From the NCBI GenBank assembly GCA_030248135.1, contig JASANC010000526.1, positions 1 through 64,000 of the forward strand: a DNA stretch of 64,000 nt. Direction: 5' to 3'. The notes under the pieces were generated by a model. It made no database searches. It was not told where the DNA came from and was given only the letters and a program-made list of their open reading frames with translations. Both the position numbers and the translations under genes were made by a program. The stretch is from Theristus sp. LFF4_11 (taxonomy: Eukaryota; Nematoda; Chromadorea; Monhysterida; Xyalidae). Positions 1 through 11,974 of the stretch are shown piece after piece. Every line of letters starts with the position of its first letter. Position 1 is the stretch's first letter.

Positions 1-122
1 GTCTAAAAAATAACACAAAACAAAATCAGATGGAAGACATCAAATTAAAAAAAATGTGAATACCAGTGCATAACCAAACAGGGTGGGCATAGTGAGCGGA
101 CGAAAGCCGATTTGAGCGAGCG

Positions 123-3100
123 TCACTGCAGCGCAGTGCCCGCGAACGACGGCGGGGGGTGACGGGCACAGCAACGGTCATCACGTTCGCTCCATGCCGG
201 CAGAGTGCCGAAGTCAAACAGCCAATAGCCGTAGGTGAGCGCATTGATCGTGGCAACGCCGATGCAAAGGAAGTTCATGCCGAGACCTGCGATCGCCTGC
301 AAAGTGGCACATGGTACTGATTGCTGTTAGTGTAACGACGGTGTAGAAAAACGTTGATCGAGATTCCGTTGGCTCCCAGGCTCGTCAGTACCACAAGAGC
401 TTTTTCCGCTGTACAGCGGAACAGCCGGAACGAAACTGACGACCTGCACAGACGGATGTTAGTGTTCGGCTGGAACATCAGCAAAACACAACACAAACCA
501 GACGCGGAACAGAGTTGTCCACAGCAGTGCTGTGCTTGTGTGCTGTTGTGTATTACTTGTGCTGTTTGCTCTCAACTACATTTTCAAGCTGAATGGAAAA
601 TAGAGAATTTCGTCATCTCCGGATTGTTTCAAAGAGAAAAACACAAAACAAAATGCAGACCATATCGATCGCTTTGATCATTTGCGAGCTGGAACACGAT
701 TGCATTTGGTGGTGTTGCTGCAGGCAGCATGAACGCAAACGAGCATGCGGTTGTCACTGGCAGCATGTAGTACAATGGGTTGGTGCCATACGATTGCGCC
801 TGCAAATGTGCAACGAGATTAGCCATTGCTCATTTTTTGCACTTCTTACCCGTTCATCCTTCTTACCCTTCACTCTTGTTACCCTACCTATTAATCTTAA
901 CTGTTCATCCACCTACTTAAATATGTTCACCCATCTTACCCGTTTACCCTTTATTACCCGTTTGCCCTTGTTACCTGCTAATTCGTCTTGCTCCGTTTAC
1001 CTTTTATTACCCGTTCATCCATTTTATCTGTTGACCCATCGTACCTTTTCATCCATCTTACCCGTTTACCCATCTTACCCGCTTACTCATATTACCCGCT
1101 TGGGCTAATCTTGTTTAATAGCTTGCCCGTTTATTAGCTTGTCCACTAAGTCATCTCACCCGTTCACCCAACCGGTGAATGTTCAGGACACACGTTATGA
1201 TTCAAAATGTCACACTTCAACACCAGTTCAGCGTACGGGTTAACGAATTTGCTGGTAATGCTCACTTAATAAATGGTTTTGAAACATTAGCTTGTGAACT
1301 TGCAACTGGTGCGTAATGTTTTAGATTTTAGATCGCAGGTTTTCGTCATTTTAACAAGTCGTAACAAGCAGCCAATATGTACCAAAGTTGCCATGATTCG
1401 GAATGACAATGGAAGCGGTGGCGACGTTTGAGCTGAACTCGGTCAGAATGTCACGATCGTCACTGCGATCAGCAGGAATACCCACGGGGGAAACGCAGTC
1501 AGTGCCTCCAACTGGGCGCTGATCAGCAGCGACAGACCGCTTTCCTGGAAAAAAACGTTCTGGCTTTTTCTAGTTGCACAGTTTTTGGCAAATGCGGAGT
1601 GTATCAGTTATTTTCGGCAGTCGAAACCAGTACCGGAAGACGAGGGGTGCGATTTTTTACCACCCCCCAGAGCACCCGAGACCTCCGCGTGGGGGGGTTG
1701 GGGGTCACGCTACACCCACTCCCCAAAACCTGACACTGGACCATCCACACCCCCCCTCGAAATTTGGCATTTGCTAGACACCCCACCCACCCCCTACATG
1801 ACCTGGCAACAGTGACACCCCCGGTTTTTTACCCCGGACCACCCAAAAATCATGAATTTTGCTCAAAAAATCATGATTTTTTGTCTTTAAAGTCCATAAT
1901 ATAAGCTAAATGAATGATAACTTGACATTCTTCATTGTAATTTCAAAGATTTTTGCAGCAAAATTTAGCGTTTTTCCTTCAAAATTTAAGCGAAAAAAAT
2001 CTCATGGGTGGGGGGTGGGGGGTGTGCACCCCCCAGAAATTTTTCTACAATAGTGCACCCCCCCCCCCATGGCCCACGTCGGGGGGGGGGGGGGGGGTGT
2101 CACTGTACCATGACGACCCCCCCCCCCCCCACCGAAAAATTTTCGGCACCCCCCCCCCCCACGTGACGACACCCCCCCCCCCCCACGAAAATTTGCTTTC
2201 GCCTTTCAAAATTGGTCGAAACTGATACAGGCACCAAATCAGCGCGTTCAGCACAAATCAGAGTCAGTGCGCCCCCTCCCCCCTCACCAGCGCGCCAGCT
2301 GCCATGGCATAGCCTCCTCCCAGCAGCATGACAGTGCCCCAGTCAAATCTCCTCTGCATCAAGTCCCACGTCATCATTGACTCGTGCGATGTGGCATCTG
2401 TGCCGACTCCTACACACAGAAATGAAAATAGGATTGACGAACTAAAATCATCACTGCAACACGCAAAATTTTTTCATTGGTTAGAAATCTGGCCTTTTTA
2501 GTTTTTTTTTTGTTTTTTGGAGAAGACAAACAAAGAAACAACAGTCAGAATTATATCCACAGAAAGATTGAGAATAGTGGCACTGGACTGTTATTCCACA
2601 AGTTTTTTCAAAGTTTGTGTCTACTACAATGTGTTTGCTTAAGAACTAACAATGAAAACATCATCATCAAAATTGCAACCAATGAACGTACGGCGACTTG
2701 ACGCTTTTAGCCAATCAGAGGCGACCTGGGCAGTGCAACATCAACAGTGCAATGATCATTGCTGATGTGCCGTCAGACACGTACCTGAAAAACGCGCACG
2801 TTTACAATGACTAAGCTCTGGAAAAGTACAATTTGGAAACCAGTGCCGAAAAAAGCTGTGCAGGGTTTATTCGAAAGAAAACGGTCAACCAAAGGCTCAA
2901 TTCCTCATTGACTGTTCCGTTTTTTTGTTCCTGTGCTCTAAAAATTCTGTTTGAATGCTTTTACTGTTGTGTCGTACGACAGCAGCAAGAAAAACCGATG
3001 TAAAAAGAAAAACCACTGGTAACAGCTAGATTTACAGAGCCATTCCAGTCTAATCAACCAGTGACGTTTGTATGACGTCGCCACCTGGACAACAGGCTGA

Positions 3101-6100
3101 GGCGGTGTTCACTTACTTTGGTGGCCACAAGGCTCTTTAACCGGGGAACACCTGCTGATCCCTGAACTTCTAGAGGCACACGAGAATGACCGGAATATGA
3201 AGCCAGATATGCCTTCGTGGAAACTGAAAATCGTGTATTGAATATATATGGTGGGGGATCATTGTATGTAGATTGGTCTTTACACGAAGTTCGGTGCAAC
3301 TAACTGCCAATACCGCCCCTTGGGTAAAAAACAATTTGAGCACGGTTAGCCACAGCTGTTCAAACCAAAAAAAACTGAAACAATGAATTCTTGCCCGGTG
3401 CAAGCATTTGCAAAAAAACCTAAAACAACAAAAATGATCTTACTTCATTTTGCTGAGACTTTTGTATTTCCTCTCGATAATTCGTACAACTTCGGGATCA
3501 GATTTCTGTGCCCTGCAAGACATTTCACACTTCTACTGTGATAGAAGAAGACTTTTTTACCATAAGTTATTGATAAACGTAGAAATTAGAGCCAATCAAC
3601 ATCAATCAATTCAACTCATCTAGCAAATAAATCAGCAACCAGTTACAAAAACGTTCACCTCTAGAAATGACAAACCCAGAACGAAGACCACTAACCGAAC
3701 TCCAATGAAGATCAATTGCAGCCAAGCCCAGGCAATGATCAGCGCAATGATGCACATTGGCAGAGATAAATAGGCCATCCAGGTGACGTAGGACAACTCG
3801 CTCTGCTCTGGGTACAGTCTGTCAGTAAATGACGCTTTTTAATTTTTAGTGTTTGCTTGAAAAAAAACAGGGACGATATGAAAGTGCAGTGACGTCTATT
3901 CGCACGATCATGTTTCTATAGCATGTGAAACATTTGCATCCCAAAAAGGTCAGGCAGGATTCATTCACAAATGTCACAGATCTGTAGGATTCATGAAGAA
4001 GTATTTAGTGACCACGTAGTTATGTTTTAACAGCGCTAGCTACGCGTCATGCTGCTTCATGAATGTCACAAGTGCTGGATAAACCAAGTGTACACCAAAA
4101 CCTCACTCTGCCAGCTGTCCAGTGAGCACAATGTTGCTGGGGCTTCCAGTCAACGTGCCCAGGCCGCCAATGTTCGCCGAATAGCTGATCGATAGCAATA
4201 GCGCTTTGTTGAATTTGCCGGACTAACAAACAGAAATAATTCACATACGTGTGATCACATACAAAATGCATAGGCCACATGGGTTAAATCATCCGGCGTC
4301 TGGCAGGTTGCAATAAACCGACAATAAACACCCAAGAGAAACATGCACAACCTTCAGTTGTTTTGGGTGCTCTGGATCGCCCGCGGACGGTTGGTGTTCT
4401 AATAAAGCTTCCTGAAAGTAAAAAAAACATATTTTTTTATCAGTTGTGCATCCGAATATTTTGTTGTATGCCAGTTGTGCAGCAAAACCAAATAATTTTT
4501 GATCCGTTTGAGCACTTCGGATATAGCTGACCAGCTTTGACCTCTCTGACCGCGTTCGTTGGCTTGTTTTGGCCCTGTTTGACAATTTATACCCAATCAA
4601 CCTTTTTTGATCATTCTAGGCATCCTTGAACTTTTACCCATTTTTGTTTGTTTTGACTTCTTTGACAATTTTAACCCAACTGACTATTTTGGCTATATTC
4701 TGGTCCATCTCGAGCTTTTTGGCCACTTTTGCCGGTTTTCAATGTTAGCCCCTTCCCATCGTTAGCATTCTTGGCCCACCTGCACCGCACTATTGTCGTC
4801 ACTCCTCGACTCGGAAATGGCTGACGTTGATTGGTCTCGCTCTCTTGCCTCCTCAATCTGGTGAATGACAGCGATGGCAATTGGCAGCATCATTGCCGTC
4901 GTCGCCGTGTTGCTGATCCACATTGACAGGAATGCGGTGGTCAGCTGGAAACCGAGCATCAGCCTGCACAGGAGGCGGATAACGAATTTGACAAAGAGTG
5001 AGACGACGAAACAATCTGTTGTTGTGAGACTGTAATGTTTCAAGATGCGCTTTTGTTTAACAATAGGCAAACCGCACATGTACATAGCTTCCATACATAC
5101 TTTAAGGGGCATTCATGAACCAGTATTTAATGACCGCGTAGCTAGATTTTAACACAGCTACGCGTCACTAAATACTGCTTCATGAATGCCGCCTTATTGT
5201 GGACGTAAGCGTTCACGCGTGTATAAATGTCAAGTTGTTATGTGGTTAAAATTAAAACTACCATCGTGGATTCGAGCCGAACAACATGAGCACCCGGCAG
5301 GCGAGTCGTGTGTGCAGGTTGGACTCTTCCACTGCGACTGCCATCATCAGACCACCAATGAACAGGAAATTCGTGTCCTGAAACACGGAATACGTTTTGT
5401 TTCACACTTTTGAAACTGATCAAACGAACGCACGAATGTTGTTTTTTAGGCGATGTTTTAGCCAGGGCTAACCCAGAAAGCGTACAGAACGCCGTGAAGA
5501 AGGGCGCCCATCGAGCTTTATTGGTCACTCATTAAGTGCCTGTAGACCCCTCGATGAGGCTCAAACCCCCGAACGAACAAACAGCAGTCTAACGCGCTAC
5601 CAGCCAGGCCACGAGGGTGACAATCAGTTTTGTTTGAAAGCTTTCCAAAGTTCACCTTCAGGTAGTTTGGTGCGACTTGTCCAGCCGTGAGCACGCCCAG
5701 CAACGGGAATGCAACCACAGGCAACAGCGCTGTCACGGGCAGGGGCAGAACGTCAGTGACCCAGAATGTGGCCATCACCATCACCACGTACGCACAGCGG
5801 ATGTCCTGCAATGCGAACCTTCTGTTTCGTTGTACCCATATCTGATTGCGTCATTTGCCCACTTGGGTTTGAACTTCTCTTAGCGAAGTTGATTGATGAA
5901 ATTTTCTTGTGGAGCGGAGACTCAACAAAAGTTGGCAATGATGATGACATCAGTTGGCATCAAAGTTGGCATCATAGTTGGCATCATAGTTGGCATCATA
6001 GATGGCAAAACTTATGATGACCGATAAAATTTTGAAAAATTTGAAATTTACAAAAAAAGGTAAAGTGAAGTAAACACACGTACCGTGCCAGTGCCCAGGG

Positions 6101-6215
6101 TTGTGAACACGACTGCAGCCAGCGCAACCGGTGCAAACACAATGATCAGACTCTTGTAGTACACCCCGGCATCACGCACGACTTGCTGACACACAGCGCC
6201 GGACTTTGTGACCAT
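123..6215 (-). CDS. SLC13-family Na+/di- and tricarboxylate symporter gene, possibly damaged
   Basis: A multi-pass plasma-membrane carrier coupling Na+ to dicarboxylate or citrate uptake (family knowledge). Exons read on the minus strand: 6084-6215 (start, first TM), 5656-5805 ([14 protein letters not shown]), 5262-5377 ([16 protein letters not shown]), 4780-4963 ([15 protein letters not shown]), 4352-4411, 4107-4222 ([19 protein letters not shown], a substrate/Na+ hairpin motif), 3696-3818, 3444-3512, 2288-2409 ([14 protein letters not shown]), about 1385-1544, about 690-799 ([19 protein letters not shown]) and 123-296 (AGLGMN, then stop). Splice phases agree for the first eight exons. Odd: the 1385-1544 exon lacks one base inside the signature [11 protein letters not shown] (near 1446), and the exon expected between 3444 and 2409 is readable only with a frame change and an in-frame stop at about 3110-3225. 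Either it is a recent pseudogene or the assembly has errors. Exon limits below 1400 are approximate. Confidence 0.85.
836..1165. repeat. Degenerate TTACCCGTT-type minisatellite
   Basis: Roughly 10-base units close to TTACCCGTTT with frequent substitutions fill this stretch, inside an intron of the SLC13 gene. The motif resembles telomeric repeats only superficially; units vary and are not TTAGGC or TTAGGG. Confidence 0.6.
1655..2195. repeat. C-rich/G-rich low-complexity tract
   Basis: Long runs of C and G (several of 9-14 bases around 2060-2190) alternate with short spacers in an SLC13 intron. The reading frames across it are proline/glycine artefacts. The G-runs could form quadruplexes on either strand. 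Confidence 0.7.
3987..4067. mobile_element. Small palindromic MITE, copy 1
   Basis: An imperfect hairpin with ends like GGCATTCATGAAGCAGTATT and a centre containing GTGACCACGTAGTTA. Related copies lie at 5106-5195 and 21989-22069, all in introns. Confidence 0.65.
5106..5195. mobile_element. Small palindromic MITE, copy 2
   Basis: About 90 bp, begins GGGGCATTCATGAACCAG and ends with the inverted CATGAATGCCGCC. It lies in an SLC13 intron between the exons at 4780-4963 and 5262-5377. Confidence 0.75.
5445..5622 (-). repeat. tRNA-derived SINE, copy 1
   Basis: Read on the minus strand the head carries a pol III A-box-like TGGCCTGGCTGG and a B-box-like GGGTTTGAGCCTC at tRNA spacing. It is followed by a tail ending TGGGTTAGCCCTGGCTAAAA. 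The same head and tail recur at 30038-30203. It lies in an SLC13 intron. Confidence 0.7.
5950..6003. repeat. Short AGTTGGCATCAT tandem repeat
   Basis: Four to five near-perfect 12-base units in the first SLC13 intron. Confidence 0.8.
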
Positions 6216-7979
6216 TTTTGGGATATTTTTATTGCATCTATTGTTTTGTTAGCTTAAATTTTACGCAATTTGAGTTTCTTTTTGTGCTTTTCGTGTTCTT
6301 GGTTACTTGTTCGACCGCTGAAAAATTATACGCGATTTCAAAAAAAGCAGGTTAACTGGTATGACTGACAAAATTCCTGGATAACCCGAGCGGCAGCAAT
6401 TTTTTTCCAGCTGCTTTGCGTCTGCGTGTAATCGAATCAAAAGCAAATCACGAAGAGAACACCGCAGGACAGCGAGGTGTAATTTCTGGTTTGAACAGGC
6501 TTAGAAATCCAATTAAGCATACTTCTGCGCTTCACAAATCCCAAAGCAAAACAAACAGTCAGTATTCTACCTCATTCAAGGATTGTTTGCAACTTTTTCA
6601 TGCATTGAAGGGCTACACAAAGGTAGGATTAGAATTTCTAAAATTCAGGTCACATGAGAAGTTTGGGAAAAATCACGGGAAGAAACTTTAAAAAAAGCGT
6701 TTATTCCTCCAGTGGCTATATGAAGACAGTAAAAGCTGTATGACTATGACAGACAGTAAAGCAAATATTGCAAAGTCTAAGATCCCTCGATGAAAATCTG
6801 CAAAATCAAAAGTGGAATTTTGTGTGACGACCTTATAACGAATTGGTGTGACGACGAATGTGACGACCTCCTTCACACACCAATGCTACAGCAAGCACAT
6901 TTTCACTGCCACATGGGGATACACTGTGCAATATCACGCAATCACAACATGTGCCTGTGAGTTTCCAACTGCGCAACAAAATATATTGATCGAGTAAAGT
7001 ACGCAGTTTTCAAACGGTTACCTCATATGGCCAGCAAAAGAAAGGTCTACGTTTCTGTCGTCATAATTACAAGTGACACTGTGCAGCTGAAATGATTTGG
7101 CTGCCTTTATGAGGGTTGTTAAGACATTGAGCAAGCTTTCCTCAATTTTAACGCACAGGAAACAACAGAAAAAAAAACATTTTAAATCCATCATTGTTAT
7201 CCGAAAGCAAAAAAGAACAAAAACGACTTTATAAGTTTTGAGCACTTCCCACAGTTCTACGGGCTGAGAAATGTTGATAAGAAAACGTACATGGACCCAG
7301 AACCAGACACTTACTGCAGTTTTTCTGTAATAGTGTGCAAACAAAAACAATTAGAGTGACATTTTTGCTTTCTTGGCTTATCAGGTAATTTTGTATAAGT
7401 AATGTTACTTGTAAATATTCTGATCCAATGTCAAAAAATGCTTCAAATATTCCCGCATGGGTACTGAGAGCGGGCAATTGATTTGTAATTGTGAACGCAC
7501 GTTTCAGAACTCAGCCAATCAAGCACAGTTCAATTGATGTTTTGCTGAATGGCTGTATATGATAAAAAACCAATCAGCATACCCGTATCAGAAAAAAACG
7601 CTAAAAAGCTGAGCTCTTATAGCTGAGCTAGAAGTTCCCGCATTGGAAGTAATGCTGGTACAGTAAAGCCAAACACCCTTTTACAAATGCAAAAAATCAC
7701 ACTATTTGGCTGCATTGATTTAGGCGCGCTTTTAACTTTTAATCATGTATGCACATACTGTACATTCTCACTTGAGGGTCCAACCTATCCGTAGAGGAAT
7801 TTTTCAACGGTACCCCTCTTTCCTAGCGGGCACTGATATTTTTTTGAGATGGGTCTCGTCTCATAACAAAAACAAACAAAAACATCATTCAGCCTGTTTA
7901 AGAGCAAAACACACGTACATACACACGTCAATTTATGGGATATAAAAGCGTTGTGTAAAAGTGCACGTACTCATAAAAC
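6216..7979. other. No gene recognised
   Basis: AT-rich sequence upstream of the SLC13 start. Only short frames without splice-consistent or family-like content were seen. It presumably includes the SLC13 promoter, but no element could be singled out. Confidence 0.5.
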
Positions 7980-8968
7980 TACCAAATTAAAGATTACATC
8001 TTCGATCACTGACACTGCTTTGCCATGGACAAAGCGTTGCGCAGATGCATGCATTGGCGAAGGCAATGTTCTCTTCTTGTGGCGAAGGCAATGTCCCCTT
8101 TTCGTGGCGAACGCAATGGCTCACGGAACGGACGGTTCAGCCAATATCCACACTCCTCCTACAACAATCTACAGGACTTTGGTACCTTCGGGTTTTTTGG
8201 AACTGGGGGAGGAGGGTGAAAATCAACGGAAGACAATACCTTTTTGTCACTGGTATGTACCTACATAGCTGTGCGTACGTCATCAACAATAAAGCTTATG
8301 TGCTTATCTGCAGCAACGCTTTGAAGTCTCTGAATTAGGTTGAATGATTTGAAACGAATGATTGGTGATTTGTTTGGTTTGGCAATGTGGTTTGGTTTTG
8401 GTGTTCTTTTTCTGAATATTTGAAAAATTCTGCGGTAAAACGATGCAATTGGCAATTGCCATTCTGCGCATCGTTGAGAAATGATGCTCAGAGCGAAAAA
8501 AATGACATTAAACAAGCACAAAAACCATTTTTGTCGTGTTTTTGAAATTTGCAGAAACCAAATTTTATTTGCAGAAATTGCAGATTGCAGAACCGACTTT
8601 TTGAAAAAACTTAGGTTTGTCCCGTGAGTCGTTGCCTTTGCCACAAAATGAGACCTTGCGTTCCCTAATGCCTCTGCGATACACTTTGTCCTGGGCAAAC
8701 CAGCATCAGCGATCTGAAGTCTGATCGTTATTTTAGTGGTTTTAGTGGTCGCTAAATGCCTGAAATACCGCAAATGTTGAAGTTTGCAAAAGTTGAAGTT
8801 GATGCAACCGAAATAGTGAATAAACGGCGCAAAAATATGGCTCTTATGTACTTGTATCCGTGTGTACCACATCAGAAACTTGAAAATAGTTGTGAAGCAA
8901 AAAAGTTTCTCACTGCTTACACAAAGCCATATTCCTCCTTTTATATGCGTCCTCCGCATTTTTAGATA
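7980..8968. mobile_element. Degenerate terminal-inverted-repeat transposon, copy A
   Basis: The right part (about 8600-8968) matches the reverse complement of 34540-34880, including CCATATTCCTCCTTTTATAT near the end. The left part (about 7985-8260) matches 34805-34960. So this is a rearranged, non-autonomous relative of the element at 34545-35612. No transposase frame is visible. Confidence 0.65.
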
Positions 8969-9096
8969 ATAATCATAAATGCGCCTTTCAGCTCTATTGT
9001 TGTGAAGCTAGAGGAATACAAGCCGTTTGGTTGCCTTGCAGGTTCATTAAACCGAGTCTGTATAATGTATTCGTGTCAACTGCGTAGCCTGATTCG

Positions 9097-10295
9097 TCAA
9101 GGCTGCGCGCTATTGATGCTCGACCAGACCGTATAGCCAGCATTGCTAACGATGTGCAAATGCAGCTCATCATAGTAGTGCAGTCTGCAGTCGCCAGTGC
9201 CGCGGTGCACACTGAAACTCTTGACGATAAGCAAAACAGGGCAAACGCAAACATTGCAGGCAACATTGGAACAGTGGTAAACCAATTCCAGTTTTCTTAC
9301 ATTACGTTGAAGAGCGGACATTGGTGAATGAGTTTAGGTCGAACAAACGAAACTGCCATATGCTTCATTATTTCATTCAAGGGTTCAGTGCTGTAGCACT
9401 ATTGGACTAGTGAGCTTTTATCAAACTGGCCCCTGGTGGCCGAACAGAATCAACTATCGCGACCTTGTGCACTGTGCATTCGGCAGCACAGACGGTCGCA
9501 TGGGCATAAGGAGCACAGACACCTCACCTGAACGTGTGACAGAACAGTCGTTGAGCACAGAGTTTACCGCATTCGATGCTGGCCGATTCCGTGCCGACAG
9601 TCTCGATGTGCGTCGCGTAGCCGTCCGCCACCGACTGATCGTGCAGCTCCTTTTGGTACATCGTGCCACCGGAGCGGTCCTCTGTGATTGACGTCTGATG
9701 TACAGTCCAACTCGAAATTATGGGCAATTAGCTGATTGGTTGGTAGTCACGTTATGCATGCTTTCTATGCAGAAACCAAACTCCGCCCCACAGCAAATTC
9801 TGCACAGAAAGCATGCATCACGTGAGCACCAACGACGACGCTGATTCCCCATAATTTAGAGCTCGACGACACGACACGTGTACTGTATTGGATCGTCGTG
9901 TCGAGACCGCTCATCGGAGCTATGGTGCTACTGCACTCTGTCTGGATAACATATGCAACGTGACGTGATGACCAACCAATCAGTGCTGAGAATTGCTCAT
10001 GACCAACCAATCAGCCAGCTAGTTACATATATCATCCAGATGGACTGTTTGTGACCGAGTACATCGGTGTTACCATGCATGCAGCATTCAGTCACTGGCT
10101 GGTCACAGTCGGCATCGTCCAGCACTTCATTGTAGTAAACGTCAGTGCGCAGCGACGACGCAACGCAACGCACGTTGTTGGCACTGTTGCCGCGCACTTC
10201 GTCGATTCCATTCGGCTCCACTGTGCCGCCGTACTGATCTTGGTATCCCCACGGCAGCAGTGCCTGCTCATTGTCAATAGGCAATGTAATGTACA
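9097..10295 (-). CDS. PAN/apple-domain secreted protein (partial, 5' end disrupted)
   Basis: Three exons read on the minus strand: 10074 to about 10290, 9528-9681 and 9097-9217 (stop). Phases agree: CAT G|GTAACA joins AG|GAC, and TTC AG|GTGAGG joins T|TTC. The last two exons form a PAN-like core: ECGKLCAQRLFCHTF followed by SFSVHRGTGDCRLHYYDE, with Cys spacing of an apple domain. PAN modules bind proteins or glycans in extracellular proteins (family knowledge). The upstream exon (cysteine-containing, WGYQDQYGG...) is not recognised. Its 5' part is duplicated at 10531-10630 and separated by a 235-bp repeat, so the true start and signal peptide are not found. The gene may be broken there. Confidence 0.6.
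10196..10295. repeat. 100-bp exact direct duplication, left copy
   Basis: Starts ACTTCGTCGATTCC and ends GTAATGTACA. The same 100 bases recur at 10531-10630 and flank the 235-bp dispersed repeat. It lies within the upstream exon of the PAN gene. Confidence 0.9.
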
Positions 10296-10530
10296 TATAT
10301 CATGCCCATTCGCGAGCGAAGCGGGAGCGGAGCGGACAGCGGATGCAGGCATAATATGGCCCGTCTGTCGCTCGCGCGTAAATTCCAAACTTACTTTTCC
10401 TCGCTCTGTGAACATAAAAGGAGCTGAGATTTTTTCTGCGGCACACAGGCAGACAATCCACAGATACACTGTGTGCACGAGAAATTTTTTCGTGGTGATC
10501 TTCTACACACGCTGTGTGCGTATTTTATCA
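10296..10530. mobile_element. 235-bp dispersed repeat, copy 1
   Basis: Begins after GTACA with TATATCATGCCCATTCGCG and ends GTGCGTATTTTATCA. A nearly identical copy lies at 33327-33561 and a diverged inverted one at about 42370-42590. It contains a TATA-like ACATAAAAGG. No coding frame or tRNA-like head was recognised, so the class is unknown. Confidence 0.8.
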
Positions 10531-10630
10531 ACTTCGTCGATTCCATTCGGCTCCACTGTGCCGCCGTACTGATCTTGGTATCCCCACGGCAGCAGTGCCT
10601 GCTCATTGTCAATAGGCAATGTAATGTACA
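10531..10630. repeat. 100-bp exact direct duplication, right copy
   Basis: Second copy of the sequence at 10196-10295; it would encode the same exon fragment on the minus strand. Confidence 0.9.
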
Positions 10631-10640
10631 CAAATGTACA

Positions 10641-11043
10641 TACCGTATTACCCCCAATAAACCCCCATGGGGGATTAATACGTCAGCGACTTTTAGGGGT
10701 GGGGGTTTATTGGTGGGGGGGGGATTATTGGTGGGGGGGGGGGTTTATTTACAAAAAAATTCTAGGGGTGGGGGTTTGTTGAAAAATGGCAAAAATACAT
10801 TGCATGGCAGGCAAGAAAGTCGCAGAAACTTCTACTCTACATAGAAATTTCCTTTTATAACAGCCTTTTGTAATGAAATTACTATTAACTCACCCATTTG
10901 GGGGCCTTTGGTAGCACAATTTCATCATTTTCACTGCAACCAGCCACTGAATTCGCTGGGTATGTGTTTCAAACAGTCTCTCCACAATCCCCATGGGGAG
11001 GATTAATGGTGGGGGGGAGGGGTTTAATGGGGGTAATACGGTA
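10641..11043. mobile_element. MITE with TACCGTATT termini
   Basis: Left end TACCGTATTACCCCCAATAA is the inverted match of the right end, which finishes GGGGGTAATACGGTA. Both sides are flanked by TGTACA, a possible target duplication. The interior is G-rich with no reading frame of interest. Confidence 0.75.
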
Positions 11044-11459
11044 TGTACATGCAAGTGGATTAAGTGAATAGTGATATGATTCAAAATTATCAAAATAACG
11101 AATTTTCAATTTATCCTGCGCGTGCGTAGAAGAATGGCTCTCGATGATGAATCCAAAGCCACTCATTGCATTTAATTAATTACACTAATGGCGTTGCCCA
11201 AATTCAACACATCCGCCGCTATTTCAAATAATTTAGAAGTCGTCAGTAAGTTCCCGTTGCGAGGCCAACATATGATACTCAATAATGCAAAGTTTGTGCT
11301 CCTTCGGTCATTGCACATACGTATTGTCTACGTCAACAAGTTGTTTCAATGTCAACCACGTGTTTCAAACGTGTCGTTAATGACCACTCACTGTTATCTG
11401 ATATTCTCAATAAAATTAGTGACAGCAAGTACGGCAAGATTGTTTCAGAAGTGCTCTGA

Positions 11460-11823
11460 TGATTTCTGGTTCGACAAAAATCTATGCTTTTTTGTTTGTT
11501 TTGCCTTTTTTCTTTTTTCTATCCACGTCTTACTGTGTTTTTGATTTTTTTTGGTTTTTGTCTGTCTTTTTTGTTTTTTGTCTTTTTTGTTTTGTCTTTT
11601 TATTATTATTTTTTATTTTTTTTTGTTTTTGTTTTTTTTTACTTTTTTATATTTTTCTTTTTTTTATGTTTTTTTAGCTGCCGATGTTTTTTGTGTTTTT
11701 TTTCTTTTTTTCATTACTTTTTTGAATATATTGTTTTTTTGGGTCTCCGAATTTCATGCTGTTCATACAGTTTTATCGGAGTTTCCTGCTTTTCGCGAAA
11801 TAAAATGGATGGATGGATGGATG
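11460..11823. repeat. T-rich tract ending in an ATGG microsatellite
   Basis: About 290 bases dominated by T runs are followed by AAATAAAATGG and several ATGG units. Such a tail is compatible with the 3' end of an old retroposon, but no coding remnant is visible. Confidence 0.5.
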
Positions 11824-11974
11824 ATTGTGGCATTACATCATTTTCTAAATTTCGTAATTTAATTGAATCCGAGTCGCTACGATCCCATATCGAAAATTAA
11901 AAAAAAATAAATTGCTCCCGCTTCCCGTTTTACTTGAAGTTTCTCGTAAAAACAGCGGCGCAAAAAAAAGGCGT

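Noticed and set aside
836..1165. Telomere-like TTACCC repeats
   Set aside because: Units are irregular ~10-mers inside an intron, not a telomeric hexamer or heptamer array.
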